64,000 nucleotides of DNA from Megachile rotundata (taxonomy: Eukaryota; Arthropoda; Insecta; Hymenoptera; Megachilidae): NCBI RefSeq assembly GCF_050947335.1, contig NC_134988.1, positions 992,001-1,056,000 of the forward strand. The letters are read 5' to 3'. The translations under genes were made by a program, and so were the position numbers. The notes beneath the pieces are model-generated. The model did not search any database, was not told the DNA's origin, and was given only the letters and a program-made list of their open reading frames with translations. Below, piece after piece: positions 63,381-64,000 of the stretch; within the stretch, counting starts at the first letter, position 1, and every line of letters starts with the position of its first letter.

Positions 63381-64000
63381 GCAATCATACAATCGAATTC
63401 ATACAATCGCAATCATACAATCACAATCATACAATCGCAATCATACAATCACAATCATACAATCACAATCATACAATCACAATCATACAATCGAATTCAT
63501 ACAATCGCAATCATACAATCGCAATCATACAATTACAATCTCCCAAATACAATCTCCCAAATACAATCATACAATCACAATCATACAATCACAATCATAC
63601 AATCACAATCATACAATCACAATCATACTATCACAATCATACAATCACAATCATACAATCACAATCATACAATCACAATCATACAATCACAATCATACAT
63701 TCAAAATCATGCAATCACAACCATACAATCACAATCATGCAATCACAATCATACAATCACAATCATACATTCAAAATCATGCAATCACAATCATACAATC
63801 ACAATCATGCAATCACAATCATACAATCACAATCATACAATCACAATCATACAATCACAATCATACAATCACAATCATACAATCACAATCATACAATCAC
63901 AATCATACAATCACAATCATACAATCACAATCATACAATCACAATCATACAATCACAATCATACAATCACAATCATACAATCGCAAGCATACAATCACAT
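63381..64000 (+). repeat. 4,243-bp tandem block, start of copy 3 (cut by window end)
   Basis: The paired GAATTC sites (63,395, 63,493) and the C-rich pair (from 63,535) keep the 4,243-bp spacing. Near 63,727 it has AATCAC where copies 1 and 2 have AATAAC, and from about 63,780 it skips 84 bp (six units) found in copy 2. It then resembles 33.96-34.3 kb instead, with a long canonical run before TCGCAAGCAT. Copy 3 is thus either a mosaic or the end of the tandem. Confidence 0.85.

Larger units (their letters stand above)
1..64000 (+). repeat. 14-bp satellite array filling the whole window
   Basis: Every line of the sequence is built from ACAATCACAATCAT or a close variant, always in the same orientation. 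The unit is a doublet of ACAATC and ACAATCAT, so it probably grew from an older 6-8-bp repeat (inference). Frequent variants, numbered from the first A, are: position 7 A to G (TCGC), 6 C to T (ATTAC), 9 A to T (CACTATC), 3 A to T (ACTATC), 10 A to T (CACATTC), 7 A to T (TCTCAATC), 1 A to G (creates CATGC), GCAATCACAACCAT, ACATTCAAAATCAT, ACAATCGCAAGCAT, ACAATCGAATTCAT (an EcoRI site) and ACAATCTCCCAAAT. No stretch departs from this family, so there is no gene, transposon or unique insert to report. The array continues past both ends. Such arrays are typical of eukaryotic heterochromatin; the species cannot be told from it. Confidence 0.99.

Noticed and set aside
1..64000. CRISPR array
   Set aside because: There are no unique spacers: repeat and 'spacer' would both be the same 6-8-bp half-units, and no cas genes are present.
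1..64000. Telomeric repeat
   Set aside because: The G-rich strand is ATGATTGTGATTGT, which lacks the runs of G typical of telomeres such as TTAGGG or TTTAGGG, and the array has ordered kilobase-scale modules unlike simple telomere tracts.
1..64000. Genes on the minus strand
   Set aside because: The reverse complement of the canonical unit contains TGA twice, and the 14-bp period places these in every frame, so no minus-strand frame stays open beyond a few units.
1..64000. Transposable element or unique-sequence island within the array
   Set aside because: I read through all lines and found no stretch longer than one unit that cannot be derived from ACAATCACAATCAT by a few substitutions. The most divergent unit is ACAATCTCCCAAAT, with five changes.
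1..64000. Promoters, terminators, tRNA or other RNA genes
   Set aside because: TATA-like strings (CATATAATT and similar) are single-base variants of the unit and occur without any transcription context. No cloverleaf or stable hairpin is possible in a strand almost free of G.
1..64000. Assignment to a named species or a known satellite family
   Set aside because: The unit is not one I recognise, and nothing outside the satellite is present to give taxonomic information.

Overview
The whole window is one uninterrupted satellite DNA array. It contains no gene, RNA gene, transposon, CRISPR array or unique-sequence island that I can support. The basic unit is 14 bp, ACAATCACAATCAT, which is two related half-units (ACAATC + ACAATCAT). 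It repeats head to tail in one orientation from the first base to the last, about 4,570 times, and both ends of the window lie inside the array. Its size, organisation and lack of coding content fit constitutive heterochromatin of a eukaryote (pericentromeric, subtelomeric or sex-chromosome type). The sequence gives no basis for naming a taxon, and I do not recognise this monomer as a described satellite.

The array has structure at several scales. (1) The 14-bp unit has about a dozen recurrent variants, each almost always a substitution that keeps the length at 14. (2) The variants follow one another in a fixed order, forming a higher-order module. Its clearest full version is about 770 bp (55 units), and its most visible landmark is a cluster of 1-4 C-rich units (ACAATCTCCCAAAT). 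I count about 87 such clusters by eye. (3) Modules are grouped into multi-kilobase blocks that were themselves duplicated: a 4,243-bp tandem repeat (54.9-64.0 kb), a 2,602-bp tandem repeat (37.8-43.1 kb), a 5.1-5.7-kb domain repeated at 4.0-14.4 kb, a 4.4-kb spaced copy (16.6 and 21.0 kb), and a 7.4-kb spaced copy (36.1, 43.4 and 50.8 kb).

All block offsets tested agree modulo 14 with a small set of register shifts: seventeen copies of a 1-base deletion in one recurring cassette, one further 1-base deletion at 3.54 kb, and three copies of a 2-base insertion. Everything else behaves as whole 14-bp steps.

The + strand is almost free of G (the canonical unit is A7 T3 C4 G0) and free of stop codons in all three frames. 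Because 14 is not a multiple of 3, three units (42 bp) encode the same 14-residue peptide (QSQSYNHNHTITII) in every forward frame. This yields huge overlapping open frames, up to 2,474 codons, that are artefacts of composition and not genes. The minus strand has TGA twice per unit and is closed in every frame.

Region by region: 0-4.0 kb, mixed modules with four 1-base-deletion cassettes; 4.0-14.4 kb, two copies of a 5.1-5.7-kb domain; 14.4-26.6 kb, re-used pieces of that domain plus a 1.2-kb block present twice; 26.6-37.8 kb, modules of 0.55-0.8 kb in blocks 2.6-3.7 kb apart; 37.8-43.1 kb, the 2,602-bp tandem; 43.1-54.9 kb, blocks repeated at about 7 kb; 54.9-64.0 kb, the 4,243-bp tandem.
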